Positions 1 through 8,434 of a stretch of 64,000 bases of DNA are shown here, one piece after another (the first letter of the stretch is position 1; each line of letters opens with the position of its first letter). The stretch is from Rubrivivax sp. (GTDB lineage: Bacteria > Pseudomonadota > Gammaproteobacteria > Burkholderiales > Burkholderiaceae_C). Both the position numbers and the translations under genes were made by a program. The notes beneath the pieces are model-generated. The model was not told the origin of the DNA and did not search any database. It worked only from the letters and a program-made list of their open reading frames with translations. The stretch lies in NCBI GenBank assembly GCA_030653385.1, contig JAURZM010000010.1, positions 16,846 through 80,845 on the forward strand, in the 5' to 3' direction.

Positions 1-837
1 CAGGGCAGCAACGGCACGCCCACGGGGACGAGTCCCGGCATGGGCGGCGTTGGCAACAGCTCCGCCGGCGTGCAGGACTTTGCCCCGATCGGCGGCTTCA
101 ACAATGGCACGGCCCCGTTGAACCCTGGCAACTTCGGAACGCCGGGTACGGCGGGGTCGGGCGTCGGCAACCCGGCGGTGCCGGGTGCGCCTGGTTCAGG
201 GACGGGCAATGGCTTCACTGTGCCGCCCGCGCCAACGCCTCCGGCACCGCCGCCGCCTCCTCCTCCCCCGCCGCCTCCCCCGCCTCCCCCGCCGCCTGCA
301 CCGGAGCCCCCACCGCCGGCTCCTGCGCCTGAACCTTCACCGCCGCCCCCGCCGCCACCTCCGGCGCCGGCGCCACCGCCTGCCCCAGCCCCCGAGCCGG
401 CTCCTCCGCCCGCGCCCGTGCCGCCGCCTGCGCCAGAACCACCTCCTGCGCCGGCGCCCACACCATCTCCGGCCCCGGCCCCAGCCCCAGCCCCAGCCCC
501 GGCGCCTGCACCCGTGCCCTCCCCTGCACCCGCGCCAGGCGCAGACGTCACACCGGGCACCGACACCACCAGCGTGGTCCGGCCTGCCGTCGCGCCCGGG
601 GAATCGGGTTCAGGACCGGAAGACGACGAAGCGGGGGTGACCATCGGCACCGCGCCGGCAGCCGAAGCCGACCTGGGCAGGTCCGCGCCGCTGGCTGGCG
701 CCGCCACTCCGGTGTTCCGCAAGCGCTACCGCATCGCCAAGGCCACCGACACGTCCGTCTGCGCCAAAGAAGACGTGCAACCCGCCGCCAAGGCCAAGCA
801 GGGCAACCCGCGCGACTGCCCGCCCGCAGCCAAGTAA
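1..837 (+). CDS. Proline-rich protein, C-terminal part (5' end outside window)
   Basis: The reading frame is open from the first base, so the gene starts upstream and only about 278 residues are visible. The first 70 residues are rich in Gly, Asn, Thr and Pro. Then comes an uninterrupted run of 17 prolines (bases 247-297) and a long Pro/Ala/Glu segment up to about base 540. The last 80 residues look more globular and contain two cysteines. The segment resembles a cell-wall-spanning or surface-exposed spacer. The TAA stop abuts the GTG start of the caspase-like gene, so the two are almost certainly co-transcribed. I do not recognise the family; FecR-type proteins with Pro-rich tails occur beside such caspase genes, but no FecR domain is visible here. 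Confidence 0.75.
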   Translation, partial: QGSNGTPTGTSPGMGGVGNSSAGVQDFAPIGGFNNGTAPLNPGNFGTPGTAGSGVGNPAVPGAPGSGTGNGFTVPPAPTPPAPPPPPPPPPPPPPPPPPAPEPPPPAPAPEPSPPPPPPPPAPAPPPAPAPEPAPPPAPVPPPAPEPPPAPAPTPSPAPAPAPAPAPAPAPVPSPAPAPGADVTPGTDTTSVVRPAVAPGESGSGPEDDEAGVTIGTAPAAEADLGRSAPLAGAATPVFRKRYRIAKATDTSVCAKEDVQPAAKAKQGNPRDCPPAAK

Positions 838-3795
838 GTGGGCTTGCGCAGTGTGAGGTGGCAACTGGCGCGGGCCACGTGGGTGGCCTGCGTGGGCTTG
901 GGCGCGCCGATCGCGGCGCTGGCCGGTCTGCCGTCCGAACTCGCGCAGCCGCGCGTGGCCTACGCCATGCACAGTGCGCGCATCAACCAGATGCGGGCCA
1001 CACCCGACCTGCAGCGCCTGGTCACCGTGGGCCAGGACAAGACCTTGCGCGTCTGGCGACTGACAGACCTGCAGGCGCTGCGCACCATCCACGTACCCAG
1101 CGATGCGGGCGAAGAAGGCGCCCTGCGCGCGGTGGCCGTCACCCCCGACGGCCGGCAGGCGCTGGTGGGTGGCTGGACAGGCGTCACCTGGTCGGGCCAG
1201 GGCCAGCTTTACCGCATCGACCTGGCCACTGGCCGGCTGCTGCAGACGGTGCGAGGCCTGCCGTCGATCGTCGAGTCGCTGGCCGTTTCGCCCGATGGCC
1301 AGCGGCTGGCGGTGGGCCTGGGTGGCAGCGCCGGCCTTCGTGTGCTGGACGTGCGCACTGGCGCTGTGCTGAGCGCCGACAGCGCCTATGCCGGTGCGGT
1401 GAACTTCGTCGACTTCGCGTCCGATGGCACGCTGGCCACCACCTCGGGCGACGGCTGCCTGCGCCTGTATGGCCCAGACGGCCAGATCAACTTTCGCGCC
1501 GCCCATCCGCCGCCTGCGGCAACGGGCGCGCGGGCCTGTCCGGGCGCGGCGATGGGTGGCGTGCGTTTTTCGCCCGACGGGCGGCAGCTGGCTTTTGGCT
1601 TCCAGGACCGCAACGAGCTGCTGGTCATGGACGTGGCGCAGCGCACCCTGCTGCGTGTGCTGAAGGTGGAAGACCCGGCGCAACGTTCCCTGTGTTGCCC
1701 GAACTGGGCTGCCGACGGTCAGCAGCTCTTCATGCACGGCGCCCACGCCGGCAGCGGCCCCACGCCCCTGCACCGGGTGACACTGGCCGACGGTGTGCAG
1801 CAGCGCATGGACGTCGGTCAGCAGCGCTTCACCAACGTGCTGCCGCTGCCCGGTGGCGATCTGCTCTTTTCCACCACCACGCCTTCGCTGGCACGTGTCA
1901 GCCCGCAGGGGCGGTTGCTGGCCCAGGCGCTGCCACCCAACGGTGACTTCCGTTTCGACTGGCGAAGCTTCCGCCTGTCTGCCGACGGCAGGCAGCTGGC
2001 GCTGCCGATGCGCGCCGACGGCAGCGAAATCCGCCACTTCGACCTGATGGCCACACCCGACCGGGCGTTCCGCGCGGCCACGTCGGCCGCCGCCGATGCA
2101 GGCCTGCAACCGCCGCTGCGCGACGCGGCGCTCGCGGTCAGCGCGGTACTCGACGAGTTCGGCTACCGCCACCCGGTGCAGGTGGGTGCCCAGCCTGTGC
2201 GATTGAAGCCCTTCCAGTCAGTGCGCAGCTGGGCCACGGCCCCCGCAAAAGACGCGGTGGCGATGGGCACGCAGTGGTCGGTGCTGATGACCGATGCCCG
2301 CGGCCGTGTCCTGTGGGAACAGGACCTGCCGGCCCCGGCCTACCAGGTCAGCATCACGCCAAACGGCCGCTGGGTGGTGGCCGCGGTCGGCGACGGCACG
2401 TTGCGCTGGTACGACCGCGAAGGCCGCGAGCGGCTGGGGCTGTTCCTGCACACTGGCGGTGTCGACTGGGTGGCCTGGCGGCACGACGGCTACTACACGT
2501 CGTCACCTGGCGGCGATGCCTACATCGGCTGGCTGGTGAACCGCGGCGACGAATCCACGCCCGACTTCCACCGGGCGGTGCACTTCGAGCGCCGCCTGTA
2601 CCGGCCCGACCTGGTGCAGGCTGCCCTGAGCGAAACCACGCGGCGCAACGTCGACACCACCGACCTGGCCGGCACCTTGCGGGCCTTGGCCGCGCCGCGC
2701 GTGACCATCGAGTCGCTGACGCCCGCGCCGCAGCCTGGCTGGTTGAACCTTCGACTGAGCGTGCAGGCCACGGGCCGCGCGGTGCGCGAGATCGGCGTCT
2801 ACGTCGACGGCCTGCCGGTGCTGACCACGGCGCAACGCCAGGTCAGCGCCGAAGCGGGGCTGATGCGCGAGTTGCGCATACCGGTGGCCGGCGGCCCGGC
2901 CCAGGTGCGTGTCGAAGCCGAAACCGACGAGTCCATCGGCACCGACGAGTCCCTGCCGGTGCAGCCGCCGCCGGCGACGCAACCCCGTCGCGGCCGCCTG
3001 TGGGTGGTGGCCGCCGGTGTGCACCGCTTCGACCACGTGCCCGACATGACACCCTTGCCCTTTGCCACCAACGACGCGCGCGAACTGGCCGCGGCGCTGG
3101 CCGGCCAGGCCGGCCGTGCCTTCACCGAGGTGCGCACGGTGGTGATCAGCGAAGCCGCATCGGCCAAGCCGACCAAGGCCAACATCGTCGAGCAGCTGCA
3201 GGCCCTGCAGCAGGTGCAGCCCGAAGACACGACACTGGTCTTCCTGGCCTCGCACGGCACCACCGACGCCGCCGAGTACTACTTCATGACCAAGGACAGC
3301 CGGCTGGACGACGCGGTGCGTGTGCACGAGGCGCAGCAGGCACGGGCCCGGCTGGCACCCGGTGCGGCACCCTCGCTGCTGACCGGCACTGAATTGACAG
3401 GCGCACTGCGTCGCCTGCCGGGGCGCCGCATCCTGATCCTGGACACCTGTGAGTCCAGTGCGGCCGACGGCAGGTCCAACCCACACACGCTGCTCAAGCG
3501 CAGTGCATCGGCCCAGCTGGCGGTGATGTCGGCCGCCAGTGGTGTGGAGTCGTCCTACGACTCGGTGGAATCCGAACATGGCGTGTTCACGCATGCGCTG
3601 CTGGGCGTGTTGCGCACGGCCCGTCAGCCGGTGTCGCTGCGGGAACTGTTCGACATGGCATTGCCTGCGGTGGACGCCGGCATTCACAAGATCCGGCTGC
3701 TCGAAAAAGACCCCGTCGCCCGGGACGCGATCCGGCAGACACCCATGCTGTCGTCCTTGCCGGCACTGGACGCCGCGCTGCTTCATCAGCCTTGA
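838..3795 (+). CDS. Exported WD40-repeat / caspase-like (peptidase C14) protein
   Basis: A protein of 985 residues with a GTG start immediately after the upstream stop codon. A hydrophobic N-terminal segment (about residues 12-30) ending in Ala-Leu-Ala suggests Sec export. Residues ~40-560 hold degenerate WD40 blades (repeated SPDGR/TPDGR turns and an RVWRLTD blade end). A linker follows, then a caspase-like fold from ~720 to the end. The catalytic dyad is visible as His806 (in ASHG) and Cys871 (in LDTCES). Proteins of this layout are bacterial caspase homologues (orthocaspases) that cleave after basic or acidic residues; the target is unknown. The WD40 part probably forms a propeller that recruits partners, perhaps the proline-rich protein encoded just upstream. 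Confidence 0.85.
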   Translation: MGLRSVRWQLARATWVACVGLGAPIAALAGLPSELAQPRVAYAMHSARINQMRATPDLQRLVTVGQDKTLRVWRLTDLQALRTIHVPSDAGEEGALRAVAVTPDGRQALVGGWTGVTWSGQGQLYRIDLATGRLLQTVRGLPSIVESLAVSPDGQRLAVGLGGSAGLRVLDVRTGAVLSADSAYAGAVNFVDFASDGTLATTSGDGCLRLYGPDGQINFRAAHPPPAATGARACPGAAMGGVRFSPDGRQLAFGFQDRNELLVMDVAQRTLLRVLKVEDPAQRSLCCPNWAADGQQLFMHGAHAGSGPTPLHRVTLADGVQQRMDVGQQRFTNVLPLPGGDLLFSTTTPSLARVSPQGRLLAQALPPNGDFRFDWRSFRLSADGRQLALPMRADGSEIRHFDLMATPDRAFRAATSAAADAGLQPPLRDAALAVSAVLDEFGYRHPVQVGAQPVRLKPFQSVRSWATAPAKDAVAMGTQWSVLMTDARGRVLWEQDLPAPAYQVSITPNGRWVVAAVGDGTLRWYDREGRERLGLFLHTGGVDWVAWRHDGYYTSSPGGDAYIGWLVNRGDESTPDFHRAVHFERRLYRPDLVQAALSETTRRNVDTTDLAGTLRALAAPRVTIESLTPAPQPGWLNLRLSVQATGRAVREIGVYVDGLPVLTTAQRQVSAEAGLMRELRIPVAGGPAQVRVEAETDESIGTDESLPVQPPPATQPRRGRLWVVAAGVHRFDHVPDMTPLPFATNDARELAAALAGQAGRAFTEVRTVVISEAASAKPTKANIVEQLQALQQVQPEDTTLVFLASHGTTDAAEYYFMTKDSRLDDAVRVHEAQQARARLAPGAAPSLLTGTELTGALRRLPGRRILILDTCESSAADGRSNPHTLLKRSASAQLAVMSAASGVESSYDSVESEHGVFTHALLGVLRTARQPVSLRELFDMALPAVDAGIHKIRLLEKDPVARDAIRQTPMLSSLPALDAALLHQP

Positions 3796-3813
3796 TCCCC
3801 GCGCGGCGTCAAA

Positions 3814-4197
3814 ATGTTGCCCATGCATGCGCTGCTGGACGAACTGCGGGCCCTGGAAGTCGAACTGCACCACCCCGGCGTGAGGTGCAACCCCGCGCGC
3901 CTGGAGGCCTTGCTGCACCCAGGCTTCCACGAGGTCGGGCGCTCCGGGTCGCGCTACGACCGTGCCACCCTCTTGCGCTACCTGGGTTCGCTGCAGCAGC
4001 CTGCGCAGGTCGAATCCGGCAACTTCGCGGTGCACGCGCTTGCGGACAACTGCGCCCTGCTCACCTACACCTCGGCACACCGCGAAGCGGACGGCACCTT
4101 GTTGCACCGTGCGCTGCGCTCATCGGTCTGGCTGAAGGCCCCGGCCGGTTGGCAGCTCTTCTATCACCAGGGCACGCCGGCACCGGCCGAGCCGTGA
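3814..4197 (+). CDS. NTF2-like / DUF4440-type small protein
   Basis: A protein of 127 residues. The pattern (N-terminal helix, a segment on a protein being re-evaluated in a cavity, LLTYTSAHRE then SSVWLKAPAGWQLFYHQGTP) is typical of the DUF4440/SnoaL-like NTF2 fold, in which C-terminal strands end in W-x-x-x-x-HQGTP. Such proteins act as small ligand-binding or isomerase domains; the ligand here is not known. There is an alternative ATG nine bases downstream of the chosen one (base 3823). It lies 18 bases after the caspase gene and 25 bases before the RibD-like gene, so it may belong to the same transcript. Confidence 0.75.
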   Translation: MLPMHALLDELRALEVELHHPGVRCNPARLEALLHPGFHEVGRSGSRYDRATLLRYLGSLQQPAQVESGNFAVHALADNCALLTYTSAHREADGTLLHRALRSSVWLKAPAGWQLFYHQGTPAPAEP

Positions 4198-4222
4198 CGC
4201 CCAGCCACCGCTGCAGGTCACG

Positions 4223-4789
4223 ATGAAAACCCAGTACTACACCGCCGCCAGCCTGGACGGATTCATCGCCACCGAAGACGACTCGCTGGACTGGTTGTTC
4301 CCGCTGGGTGATGTCAACGAAACCAGCTACCCGGCTTTTTTCCGCGAAGTGGGTGCACTGGCCATGGGTTCCGCAACCTACACCTGGATGCTGCGCCACG
4401 TGGTCAAGCCGGACACGGGCACCGGCGCAACTTGGCCCTACACGCAGCCCACCTGGGTGTTTTCGAGCCGAACCGTGCCAGCCATCGAAGGTGCCGATGT
4501 GCGCCCAGTGCGCGGCGACGTCAGGCCTGTGCATGCCGAGATGACCCGAGCCGCTGGAGGAAAGAACCTGTGGATCGTCGGCGGCGGTGACCTGGTCGGG
4601 CAGTTCCTCGACGCCGGCCTGCTGGACGAGATCATCGTCCAGGTGGGTTCCGTGACGCTGGGCGCCGGCAAGCCGCTGTTGCCCCGCCGCCTGGTGGGTG
4701 ACCAGGCACTGCGGCTGCAGTCGGTGCAGCGCTTCGGACCCGGTTTTGCCGAGTTGCGCTACGAGGTCGCGCGGCGCGCTGCGTCCTGA
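4223..4789 (+). CDS. Dihydrofolate reductase / RibD C-terminal family protein
   Basis: A protein of 188 residues. The N-terminus (YYTAASLDGFIA) and the central nucleotide-binding loop (NLWIVGGGDLVGQFLDAGLLDEI) are the hallmarks of the RibD-C/DHFR-like family (YyaP/YwjB type). Those proteins share the fold of dihydrofolate reductase and of the reductase half of RibD and presumably use NADPH. Without the deaminase half of RibD it is not a riboflavin enzyme by itself, and its substrate cannot be read from the sequence. No signal peptide is present, so it is cytoplasmic. Confidence 0.85.
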   Translation: MKTQYYTAASLDGFIATEDDSLDWLFPLGDVNETSYPAFFREVGALAMGSATYTWMLRHVVKPDTGTGATWPYTQPTWVFSSRTVPAIEGADVRPVRGDVRPVHAEMTRAAGGKNLWIVGGGDLVGQFLDAGLLDEIIVQVGSVTLGAGKPLLPRRLVGDQALRLQSVQRFGPGFAELRYEVARRAAS

Positions 4790-4835
4790 CGCCTCAACGC
4801 CAGAATCCCTGCCACGTTCACCACCCGGACCCACC

Positions 4836-5231
4836 ATGTCGCTGCACCACATCGAAATCTATGTCGGCGACCTGGAACGGTCCATCGGCTTCTGGACGCC
4901 GTTCATGGCCCGGCTGGGTTACGAAGCCGACCGCTGGTCGGGTGGCATGAACTACGTCAAGCCCGGCGAGGCCTATCTGTGTTTTCTGCCGGCGCCGGCC
5001 GAGCACCTGGCAGCGGGTTACCACCGCAAGCGGGTGGGCCTGAACCACCTGGCCTTCAAGGCCGAATCGCGAGCCCAGGTGGACGACATGGCGGCCTGGG
5101 TTCGCGCAGCCGGCCACACGGTGCTTTACGAGTCCGAGTACCCGTATGCTGGCGGCCCAGGTTACTACGCCCTGTACTGCGAAGATCCGGACCGCATCAA
5201 GGTCGAGGTGGTTGCGCCAGCGCAGACCTGA
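4836..5231 (+). CDS. VOC-family (glyoxalase/bleomycin-resistance fold) protein
   Basis: A protein of 131 residues. The start at 4836 fits the family N-terminus, LHHIEIYVGDLERSIGFW; the frame stays open further upstream but that extension looks non-coding. The beta-alpha-beta-beta-beta modules include metal-ligand positions typical of vicinal oxygen chelate enzymes: His near the N-terminus, a central LNHLAFKAES, and a C-terminal Glu in DPDRIKVEVV. Members are glyoxalases, dioxygenases or antibiotic-binding proteins. The specific reaction cannot be assigned. Confidence 0.85.
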   Translation: MSLHHIEIYVGDLERSIGFWTPFMARLGYEADRWSGGMNYVKPGEAYLCFLPAPAEHLAAGYHRKRVGLNHLAFKAESRAQVDDMAAWVRAAGHTVLYESEYPYAGGPGYYALYCEDPDRIKVEVVAPAQT

Positions 5232-5322
5232 GGGCTCGCCCACAGTCGATTTGGCCATCCATAACCGCAGCACTTGCCGTCGGGACTATGCTTGGCCGAA
5301 ATCTGTTTCAGAGGAGAGACCG

Positions 5323-5643
5323 ATGACGATCACCCAGCACCTTCGCATCGCCGTGTTGGTTTCCGGCCTGGTCTGCGTCGCCTCGCAGGCCGCGGCTGAT
5401 GACACACCGTCCGAGGCTGCTTCCGCTGCAGCTTCATTGGTGACGCGGGTCGAGCGCGCCGTCGAACGGGGCGCAGATGCGGCGGCCCGGGGCATCGAAC
5501 GGGGTGCCCGGGCGGCCGAACGGGGTGTCAAGGTCGGCATCCATGCCGCCGCTCGTGGTGTCGAAACCGGCGCGCGGGCAGTCGCCCGTGCGGCCGATGC
5601 GGTGGCCGCCAAGGTGCAGTCGGACAACGCCTCGAAGCCCTGA
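5323..5643 (+). CDS. Small secreted protein made of 11-residue amphipathic repeats
   Basis: A protein of 106 residues. A strong ribosome-binding site (GAGGAGAG, about 5311-5318) sets the ATG at 5323. Residues 1-25 form a clear Sec signal peptide ending in Ala-Ala-Ala. The mature part is Ala/Arg/Glu-rich and contains four consecutive 11-residue units (residues 47-90), each starting with Val or Ile and mostly following V-E-x-G-A-x-A-A-x-R-G. This undecad pattern predicts one long amphipathic helix and recalls the 11-mers of group-3 LEA proteins and apolipoproteins. It could associate with membranes or act in desiccation/envelope stress, which is inference. The gene stands alone in its own promoter region. 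Confidence 0.7.
   Translation: MTITQHLRIAVLVSGLVCVASQAAADDTPSEAASAAASLVTRVERAVERGADAAARGIERGARAAERGVKVGIHAAARGVETGARAVARAADAVAAKVQSDNASKP
5461..5592 (+). repeat. Four tandem 33-bp units encoding undecad repeats
   Basis: The coding segment for residues 47-90 divides into four in-frame 33-bp units. Each encodes an 11-residue unit with a hydrophobic first position, Gly at position 4, Ala-rich positions 5-8 and a terminal Arg-Gly (Arg-Ala in the last). The DNA units have diverged, so this is an old repeat kept by selection on protein shape. Confidence 0.65.
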
Positions 5644-5831
5644 AACCCCGTCGGCCATGGACCACGCTGGCCAGAATCTACGATGATGGACAAGCGTCGG
5701 TGTTTGCCGCCAAAGTCGCCCAGGTGCTGGGCTGCAAAGTTCTGTCGCTCACCGCCCGGAAGTCACTGCGTGTCGGCCCCGACACGTCGCCAGATCCTGG
5801 CTCACCGCAACCCCCGATTGGCACCACCACC

Positions 5832-6146
5832 ATGTCTGATCTGCTCGCCGCCGCCCGCCACGCACACAGCAACCAGGCGGAAATCGAAGGCAGCATCGTC
5901 TGCGGCTGTTTCTGCTGCATGCAGACCTTTGCGCCCACCGAAATCCTGGCCTGGTCGGGCCTGGACCTGAGCAACTTCGACAACCCCGACGCCGCCAGCG
6001 CCGGCACCGCGCTGTGCCCGCGATGCGGCAGCGAAGCGGTGATCGGCGACAAGTCGGGCTACCGCATCGACCCCGACTTCCTGGCGCGCATGAACGAAGC
6101 CTGGTTCCAGCGCACCATCATCCGCAAACCCGCACCGAAGACCTGA
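5832..6146 (+). CDS. Small cysteine-rich (probable zinc-binding) conserved protein
   Basis: A protein of 104 residues with start at ATG 5832. It has a CGCFCC cluster near residues 24-29 and a CPRCG motif near residue 62, a likely zinc ribbon made of two knuckles. Between them lie FAPTEI and a Trp-Ser-Gly segment, and after them VIGDKSGYRID. This matches a family of conserved cytoplasmic proteins of unknown function that is common in proteobacteria. A 188-base stretch upstream (5644-5831) shows no gene. Confidence 0.75.
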   Translation: MSDLLAAARHAHSNQAEIEGSIVCGCFCCMQTFAPTEILAWSGLDLSNFDNPDAASAGTALCPRCGSEAVIGDKSGYRIDPDFLARMNEAWFQRTIIRKPAPKT

Positions 6147-6184
6147 GTGCCTTCAGCACCGATGCCATCACGGCCCCAACTGCC

Positions 6185-6484
6185 ATGTGCCGCAACATCA
6201 AGACGCTGTTCAACTTCGACCCACCGGCCACCGAGCTGGAGATTCGCGACGCTTCGTTGCAGTTCGTGCGCAAGCTCAGCGGCTTTGCGGTGCCCTCAAG
6301 GGCCAACGAAGCGGCCTTCGATGCGGCGGTGCAAGACGTGGCGCAAGCCGCCCGGCGCCTGATCGTGGGCCTGGTGACCCATGCCGAGCCGAAGAACCGG
6401 GACGTGGAAGCCACCAGGGCCCGTGCCCGTTCGGCCGAGCGTTTTGGCAAGCCACCGCCGCAGCACCCCGAGCCGCGGAACTGA
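6185..6484 (+). CDS. DUF2277 family protein
   Basis: A protein of 99 residues beginning MCRNIKTLFNFDPPAT, the strongly conserved start of DUF2277, and continuing with QFVRKLSGFAVPSRANEAAFD and a basic RARARSAERFGKP tail. Members are short, helical and cytoplasmic, and their role is unknown. It lies 38 bases after the cysteine-rich protein gene. Confidence 0.88.
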   Translation: MCRNIKTLFNFDPPATELEIRDASLQFVRKLSGFAVPSRANEAAFDAAVQDVAQAARRLIVGLVTHAEPKNRDVEATRARARSAERFGKPPPQHPEPRN

Positions 6485-6510
6485 CCACATCGACCCGGGA
6501 GACCTGGACC

Positions 6511-6972
6511 ATGCCAGCCGCGCCGCCTGCCATCACTGCCGACGCGGTGGTGCAGTTCCTGCATCACTTCGAAGACGTGGGAGGTCACGAAGACTTTGCG
6601 CTTTTGCGACCGATGATCGACGAGCGGGCCGTCTTCCGTTTCAACGACGGCGACTTCGTGGGCCTGCCGGCCATCCAGGCGGTGTTCGAAAAAACCTGGC
6701 GCGGCGACCCGACCGTGAAAAAGACGCGCTTCTACCTGAGTGACATCGTGGTGCTCACCACCGACCACCACAGCGCGTCGGCCACCTACACCTACAACTG
6801 GGAAGGTGCACAGGCGGGCAACAGCTTCAGGATCCAGGGCCGTGGCACACGGGTGCTGGTGTGTGAAGAAGGCCGCTTCAGGATCGTGCACGAGCACCTG
6901 AGCCGATTCCCTGCCCCGCCCAGGCCGGTTCAAGCGGTTCAGAATGGTCAGCCCCGTGCACCTGGAGCCTGA
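6511..6972 (+). CDS. SnoaL/NTF2-like protein
   Basis: A protein of 153 residues. The ATG at 6511 follows the DUF2277 stop by 26 bases with a GGGAGA ribosome-binding site. An NTF2-like cone fold is suggested by an N-terminal helix with FLHHFEDV, a central FRFNDGDFVGLPAIQAVFEKTW and a C-terminal strand RFRIVHEHLSRFP. The last is the usual ending of ketosteroid-isomerase-like or calcium/calmodulin-dependent-kinase-association-like small proteins. No signal peptide is visible. The function is unknown. Confidence 0.75.
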   Translation: MPAAPPAITADAVVQFLHHFEDVGGHEDFALLRPMIDERAVFRFNDGDFVGLPAIQAVFEKTWRGDPTVKKTRFYLSDIVVLTTDHHSASATYTYNWEGAQAGNSFRIQGRGTRVLVCEEGRFRIVHEHLSRFPAPPRPVQAVQNGQPRAPGA

Positions 6973-6974
6973 AG

Positions 6975-7226
6975 ATGAGTCCAACCCCATTGCGCATCGT
7001 GCTGAGCTTCACACCAGAAGACGCCGCCTGGCTGCGCCGGGGGCAGCACAGCGTGCCCAAGTACTGGGAAGGCCATGCCACCGCGCCGCTGGCGGGTGAC
7101 GTGATCCGCCTGGGCGGGCGCCAGTTCCTGATCCAGGGCCGGGCCTGGGAGCACGACAGCGAAGGCCCCTTGCTGCGTGTGTTCGTGGGTGCGGCACATG
7201 CCCACAGCGACACCATCTTTGGTTGA
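6975..7226 (+). CDS. Hypothetical protein, 83 residues
   Basis: A short protein beginning two bases after the preceding stop, so translation is probably coupled. It has VIRLGGRQFLIQGRAWEHDSEGPLLRVFVG, suggesting a small beta-barrel, and no cysteines or membrane segments. I do not recognise it. Codon use agrees with the neighbouring genes and the position in a tight gene run supports its being real. Confidence 0.55.
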   Translation: MSPTPLRIVLSFTPEDAAWLRRGQHSVPKYWEGHATAPLAGDVIRLGGRQFLIQGRAWEHDSEGPLLRVFVGAAHAHSDTIFG

Positions 7227-7262
7227 CCAGCACACCACCACCATCGGCACGGCCACTTCGCC

Positions 7263-7556
7263 ATGGGCATTGAACTGAACAAGGATGACCGGCAACAGGC
7301 CATCGCTTCCATCGAACGCTACTTCCGCGAAAACATGGAAGAGAAGATCGGCAATATCGCAGCCGGCGGCTTGCTGGGTTTCATACTCGAAGAAATCGGC
7401 CCCAGCATCTACAACCGCGGCGTGGCCGATGCCCAGGAAAGGCTTCAGGCTCGTGTTGCCGAACTGGACTTCGAAGTGCACGAAGAAGAGTTTGCTTACT
7501 GGCGCAAGTACGACAAGCGCGACAAGCCCAAGAAGACCAAGCCGCAGGAGCCTTGA
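7263..7556 (+). CDS. DUF2164 family protein
   Basis: A protein of 97 residues. The sequence I-E-L-N-K-D-D-R-Q-Q-A-I-A-S-I-E-R-Y-F followed by AAGGLLGFILEEIGPSIYNRGVADAQERL is the DUF2164 signature. The tail is charged (KKTKPQEP). It is cytoplasmic, mostly helical and of unknown function. Its stop overlaps the start of the next gene in a TGATG arrangement, showing translational coupling. Confidence 0.88.
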   Translation: MGIELNKDDRQQAIASIERYFRENMEEKIGNIAAGGLLGFILEEIGPSIYNRGVADAQERLQARVAELDFEVHEEEFAYWRKYDKRDKPKKTKPQEP

Positions 7557-8260
7557 TGCACGTCTGGCGCGCGCGGCTTGCCGCCACCTTGTTGGGCTTC
7601 AGCGTGTTGAGCGCCTCTGCCGCCGCGGCCATTGCCCTGGCCGACCCTGCATCGGACGCGCCCGAGACCCGGCCGGCCCAGCCAGCATCGGCGGACCAGC
7701 CGGCGTCGTACGCCCAGGCCATCGCCACCTGGCGCAGCCCGGCCGACGTGAATGCCTGGATCGGCGCCCGCTTCGAGTACGACCTCGACCGCGCCTTGCA
7801 GTTGTCCGAGAACCAGCGTGCCCAAGGCCCAGCCGTGCAGATTCATGCGGCCCCGGTTCTCTATGAACGCCCGGCCGGCGTGTGCGTCGACCTGGCGCGT
7901 TTCGCGGTCGAGACCTTGCGTGTGGTGGCACCTGCGGCCAAGGCCAGCTACCTGATGATCGAGTTCGACCCACGCTTGATCGCCGGCAACCTGCTGCGCC
8001 GCCATTGGCTGGTGGTGTATGAAGACGCGGGCCAGCTTTTTTTCTTCGCTGACTCCAAACGCCCTGGTCACGTCGCGGGCCCGTACGGCAGCGTGCAAGC
8101 TTTCATCGAGCACTATGCCGACTACCGCCAGCGAAAGATCGTGTCATTTCGCCGTGTGGACACCTACCAGCGCCAGATGAAGACACTGGCACCCAAGACC
8201 GGTCGCGACGCGGCAGACTTGCCCGCGGCGGCCGGTGTGGCCACAGGCGCGACCGACTGA
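7556..8260 (+). CDS. Exported transglutaminase-like protein
   Basis: A protein of 234 residues. The ATG at 7556 overlaps the DUF2164 stop. An N-terminal signal peptide (about 1-29, ending Ala-Leu-Ala) indicates periplasmic location. A conserved Cys in GVCVDLARFAVETLR, His in RRHWLVVYEDAG and Asp in FFFADSKRPGH give the Cys-His-Asp order of the transglutaminase-like protease fold. In bacteria such proteins are usually peptidases or are involved in envelope processing. The C-terminal 30 residues are low complexity. Confidence 0.75.
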   Translation: MHVWRARLAATLLGFSVLSASAAAAIALADPASDAPETRPAQPASADQPASYAQAIATWRSPADVNAWIGARFEYDLDRALQLSENQRAQGPAVQIHAAPVLYERPAGVCVDLARFAVETLRVVAPAAKASYLMIEFDPRLIAGNLLRRHWLVVYEDAGQLFFFADSKRPGHVAGPYGSVQAFIEHYADYRQRKIVSFRRVDTYQRQMKTLAPKTGRDAADLPAAAGVATGATD

Positions 8261-8287
8261 CGACCCGCAAAGCCCGGCAGAAACGGC

Positions 8288-8309
8288 AAGGGGCCCCGAA
8301 GGGCCCCTT
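8288..8309. terminator. Bidirectional hairpin terminator
   Basis: A perfect 9-bp stem, AAGGGGCCC with GGGCCCCTT, encloses a 4-base loop. Read on the minus strand the loop is TTCG, the extra-stable tetraloop. It lies 27 bases after the transglutaminase-like gene (plus) and downstream of tRNA-Ser (minus), so it can end transcripts from both sides. The following U-tract is poor on both strands. Confidence 0.75.
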
Positions 8310-8328
8310 GTTCATGCTGTATCGCACT

Positions 8329-8421
8329 TGGCGGAGTCGAAGGGATTCGAACCCTTGATGCAGGTTTTGCCCACATACTCCCTTAGCAGGGGAGCACCTT
8401 CGGCCACTCGGTCACGACTCC
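8329..8421 (-). tRNA. tRNA-Ser (anticodon GCU)
   Basis: On the minus strand the acceptor stem GGAGTCG pairs with CGACTCC, followed by G and an encoded CCA end. The anticodon stem-loop contains GCT (plus-strand positions 8385-8387), reading AGC/AGU codons. A long variable arm and the T-loop GGTTCGAATCC are present, as required for a class II tRNA-Ser. It lies downstream of lysC on the same strand. Confidence 0.96.
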
Positions 8422-8434
8422 GGCGAAGACACGC

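Noticed and set aside
610..2172. Long minus-strand open frame (520 codons) opposite the caspase-like gene
   Set aside because: It mirrors the codon structure of the plus-strand gene, has Arg/Gln/Gly-rich composition and no domain; a typical high-GC shadow.
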